Assembly: GCA_037833965.1 (NCBI GenBank)
Contig: AP031355.1
Span: 11,805,501-11,869,500 of the forward strand
DNA: 64,000 nucleotides
Direction of reading: 5' to 3'
Source: Marchantia polymorpha subsp. ruderalis
Taxonomy: Eukaryota > Streptophyta > Marchantiopsida > Marchantiales > Marchantiaceae
This document shows, piece by piece, positions 61,232-64,000 of this stretch. The first letter of the stretch is position 1; each line of letters opens with the position of its first letter. The notes below the pieces were generated by a model that was not told the origin of the DNA, made no database searches, and was given only the letters and a program-made list of their open reading frames with translations. The position numbers were made by a program, and so were the translations under genes.

Positions 61232-64000
61232 CTACGCCCTCGGAGTGAAAGAATCTGATCTTCGATGGAATAACTTCAACTTGTCGTGGTTGACTCGATC
61301 GAAGTGACGTCCTCCTAACTCCTTGATGTCATAAGTGAAATTTCCCCACACCTTCTCAACTATGAAAGGTCCAAAATACTTAGGAAGAAACTTTTTCCTA
61401 GCTCTCTTGTATCTAATTGCATCAAAGAGCATCACCCAATCACCTTCCTTGAACGGTTTCAAGTTCTGGTTTCCACTTCGTTTGTCGTGATACTTCTTCT
61501 GCAACTGTTGAGCCCGCTCCACTCGTACCATGGCTAGTGCTCGAGCTTCCTCCAATTCCATCAATTGTTGTTGGCGAGACTTGATGGCTTCTGCTCCATT
61601 TGATTTCTTCAACCTTTGCTGGATTGTTGTGAATGTTGTCAAGTCAAACTGTATGGGAAGTTTTGACTCAACTCCATACACCATCCGAAAAGGTGAGTAT
61701 CCAGTAGATGTCTTCCATGTTGTGCGATACTCCCATAAGATAGCATGGAGCCTCTTGTCCCAATTGTGTTTACTCCCGTCCATGTCTGCATCCTTGGCCA
61801 ACATCATACACAAAGTGTAGTTGGTCCGCTCCGCCAACCCATTAGCGTTAGGTTTGTAGGAAGTGGTCACTCGAGCCTTGATGGAAAAGTGCTCCAACAT
61901 GGCTTGAATCATACTTCCCACAAATTCTCCTCCTCTATCTGATACTAACTCCAATGGACAACCAAATCGAGTAATGATTCTCTCATATAAAAATCTACCA
62001 ACCTCCTTCTCATTAGTAGATTTAAGTGGTCTTGCCTCTACCCACTTCGTAAGATAATCTGTAGCTATCACAATGAACTTATTCCCTCGAGGAGTAAGAT
62101 TCAAAGGACCTACAAAATCTATTCCCCACTTTTCAAAAGGACCTAACACTGGTACAGAAATCATAGGAGGGGTTTTCATGGACTTTTTAGCAAAAGCTTG
62201 ACACACATCACAACTTTTGCAATATTCCACACAATCCTTAAAAATACCCTTCCAATGATAACCAGCATCAAGAATTTTGAAGGCAGTTACCTTCCCCGCA
62301 AAATGTCCTCCACATACTGCACCATCATGAAACTCCTTCATGAGTTGTAATGCCTCTCCTCTCCCAACCGCCCTTCGTAGAAGTCCGTCAGCTCCTTGAT
62401 GAAAAAGTACCTTCTCCATGATCATATATGGTTGACATCTCTTCACTAATGCATTTTTCTCCCTTTGATGCATTCCTTGAGAAAACTCTCCTTTAGAGAT
62501 GAAATCCCAAATTTCCTTGTACTCCTCCGGTACTGTTGTCACCGTGTCCATGACTAGCAAGTCCTCATCCGGAAAGGTGTCATCTACTGACTGATCTCCT
62601 CCATCATCATATGCTCTCGACATCAAATCCGCATTAGCATGCTTCTTTCCAGGTCTATCCTCAATGGTATAATCAAACTCTGCTAGTAGTAGCTTCCATC
62701 TAGCTATCCTCCCTTCAGCATTAGGCTTGTTGAAAATGTATTTCAAAGCCTTATGATCAGTCACTATAGTGAATCTCCCACCCAACAAATAATGTCGAAA
62801 CTTCTTAAGTGAGAAGATTACAGCTAACGCCTCTCTCTCTGTCACTGAGTAGTTCTTCTCCGCTTGAACCATTTGTCTACTAGCATAGGCAATTGGATGA
62901 TCATGCTTTTCATCATCTAATTGACTCAAGGTGCATCCTACAGCAATATTTGATGCATCTGTGTAGAGAATGAAAGGTTTACCCCAATCCGGTTTCGCCA
63001 AAATTGGAGCCGTCACCAACGCCTTCTTGAGAACTTCGAACGCCGTCTTTGCAGCTTCATCCTTGAAAATGAGTTCGTACTCCACTCCCTTCTTCATGTA
63101 ATTTGTCAAGGCATGAGCTTTGTTGGAGAAGGACAAGATGAACCGTCGATAGTACCCCACCATACCAAGGAATTGCCTCAACTTGGTTAAAGTCGCCGGA
63201 AAAGGTAACTCCATGATCCGTGTCACCTTCTCTGGGTCCACCGCTATACCATTCTTGGAGATGATATGCCCCAACAATAGGCCTTCCTCACATCCAAAAA
63301 TGCATTTTTCTGGATTGAGTGAAGCCTTAGCTTCCTCCAGCCGTTGAAGTATTTTGATCAAATGATCAAAATGATCCGCTTTCCTCCCGTAAACACAAAA
63401 ATCATCTATGAAATCCCTTACAAACTTTCCAATGAAAGGTTCAAACACTCTATTCATGAACCTTTGAAAAGTGGCAGGAGCATTACATAGACCAAACGGC
63501 ATCACTCTAAAAGCGAAGGTTCCCCATGGAGTGGTAAAAGTTGTTTTGAGTTGGTCTTCTAAGGCAATTTGGATTTGGTTATAGCCACTATAACCATCTC
63601 CAAAACTATACCACTCATGACCAGCAACCTCCTCTAGAATCTCATCTATGAAAGGCAAGGGATAGTAGTCTTTCTTTGTGACAGCATTCAACTTTTTGTA
63701 ATCTACGCACACTCGTAGCTTACCATTCTTCTTCTTCACTATCACAATTGGAGACACCCATTCAGAATTTTCTACCTCGTAGATGAAGCCAGCCTCCTTG
63801 AGCTTGTCGATCTCCTCCTTCACCACAAGAGCCGTAGGTGGATTTATTCGGCGTTGCTTTTGCCGAATAGGACGAGCTTTCTCCTCCAACTCGATGCGAT
63901 GAGTCTCCAACGTCACATGCTTAAGATCCTTGTAACTAAAGGCAAAAACATGAATATATTTGCGAAATATATCCAGAAACTTTGCCTTTTCCTCCTTGGT
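61232..64000 (-). CDS. pol: Ty3-gypsy pol: reverse transcriptase, RNase H, integrase (partial at window edge)
   Basis: The frame is open from the window edge (64000) to the stop at 61232, 922 visible residues. In order it shows the pre-RT motif FAFSYKDLKH and the reverse transcriptase blocks KKNGKLRVCVDYKKLN, SFGDGYSGYNQI and FIDDF (the catalytic YxDD position). RNase H follows (LYTDASNIAVG, TDHKAL, HANADLMSR). Integrase has an HHCC zinc finger (H..H then CKSCDVC), DDE core residues in GIDFVGPL, VSDRGGEF and NGLAERTN, and a GPF-type C-terminal module (KYFGPFIVEKV). The RT-RH-IN order defines Ty3-gypsy. No chromodomain follows the integrase. Protease and gag would lie beyond the window. No stop or frameshift interrupts the visible part, so the insertion is probably young. 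Confidence 0.97.
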   Translation of the reverse strand, partial: TKEEKAKFLDIFRKYIHVFAFSYKDLKHVTLETHRIELEEKARPIRQKQRRINPPTALVVKEEIDKLKEAGFIYEVENSEWVSPIVIVKKKNGKLRVCVDYKKLNAVTKKDYYPLPFIDEILEEVAGHEWYSFGDGYSGYNQIQIALEDQLKTTFTTPWGTFAFRVMPFGLCNAPATFQRFMNRVFEPFIGKFVRDFIDDFCVYGRKADHFDHLIKILQRLEEAKASLNPEKCIFGCEEGLLLGHIISKNGIAVDPEKVTRIMELPFPATLTKLRQFLGMVGYYRRFILSFSNKAHALTNYMKKGVEYELIFKDEAAKTAFEVLKKALVTAPILAKPDWGKPFILYTDASNIAVGCTLSQLDDEKHDHPIAYASRQMVQAEKNYSVTEREALAVIFSLKKFRHYLLGGRFTIVTDHKALKYIFNKPNAEGRIARWKLLLAEFDYTIEDRPGKKHANADLMSRAYDDGGDQSVDDTFPDEDLLVMDTVTTVPEEYKEIWDFISKGEFSQGMHQREKNALVKRCQPYMIMEKVLFHQGADGLLRRAVGRGEALQLMKEFHDGAVCGGHFAGKVTAFKILDAGYHWKGIFKDCVEYCKSCDVCQAFAKKSMKTPPMISVPVLGPFEKWGIDFVGPLNLTPRGNKFIVIATDYLTKWVEARPLKSTNEKEVGRFLYERIITRFGCPLELVSDRGGEFVGSMIQAMLEHFSIKARVTTSYKPNANGLAERTNYTLCMMLAKDADMDGSKHNWDKRLHAILWEYRTTWKTSTGYSPFRMVYGVESKLPIQFDLTTFTTIQQRLKKSNGAEAIKSRQQQLMELEEARALAMVRVERAQQLQKKYHDKRSGNQNLKPFKEGDWVMLFDAIRYKRARKKFLPKYFGPFIVEKVWGNFTYDIKELGGRHFDRVNHDKLKLFHRRSDSFTPRA

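Noticed and set aside
1-64000. CRISPR arrays, bacterial operons or phage genes
   Set aside because: No regular spacer array and no prokaryotic gene organisation; spliced plant genes dominate.

Overview
The window reads as nuclear DNA of a land plant, most probably a liverwort close to Marchantia. Genes carry GT-AG introns and plant families are present: monoacylglycerol lipase, class III peroxidase, an LRR receptor-kinase fragment, an F-box/LRR protein and plant Ty3-gypsy, MULE-type and hAT-type elements. The two gag-like ORFs near the right end resemble, from memory, a very abundant family of hypothetical proteins in Marchantia polymorpha gene models. That link, and so the organism call, is recall and not a search result.

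Layout. From 1 to 3.5 kb there are low-complexity and inverted repeats. From 3.6 to 9.5 kb lies a patchwork: a broken MULE/FAR1-like transposase, a broken LRR receptor fragment built of 72-nt exons, an apparently intact four-exon C2H2 zinc-finger gene (7014-8818), and a possible last exon of a metallothionein. From 9.5 to 21 kb no gene is recognised, but there is a complete non-autonomous hAT element (11974-13137, 8-bp target duplication) and one copy of a MULE-type MITE (14156-14743).

At 21.8-23.6 kb is a well-formed five-exon monoacylglycerol lipase gene with a TATA box. Facing it tail to tail is a possible last exon of a membrane-anchored protein on the minus strand. From 24 to 33 kb there is no recognisable gene; an AT-rich block of about 0.9 kb is bracketed by 64-bp direct repeats. 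An intronless F-box/LRR gene (33196-35049, minus) follows. A second MITE copy with a perfect 10-bp target duplication is at 39287-39926. A long intronless gene of unknown family (43609-45747) has a coiled coil and repeated PxxGD motifs. Fragments of a serine carboxypeptidase-like gene (48.6 kb) and a class III peroxidase (49.8-50.3 kb) follow.

The right end (50.3-64 kb) is nested mobile DNA. Two copies of a gag-like element with a long GC-rich, palindrome-rich leader lie head to head (copy A minus, 55136 down to about 50.3 kb; copy B plus, from 57762 or 58150). Copy A keeps a 778-codon frame broken by two in-frame TAG codons. Copy B is cut at 60345 by a Ty3-gypsy LTR retrotransposon on the minus strand, whose 3' LTR (60346-61208) and protease-less pol part (61232 to the window edge) are visible.

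The likely functional host genes are the lipase, the F-box/LRR gene, the 712-residue unknown protein and perhaps the zinc-finger gene. Most other coding signals are decayed fragments or mobile elements, so this looks like a gene-poor, repeat-rich part of the genome. No pathway-level clustering of the host genes is apparent.
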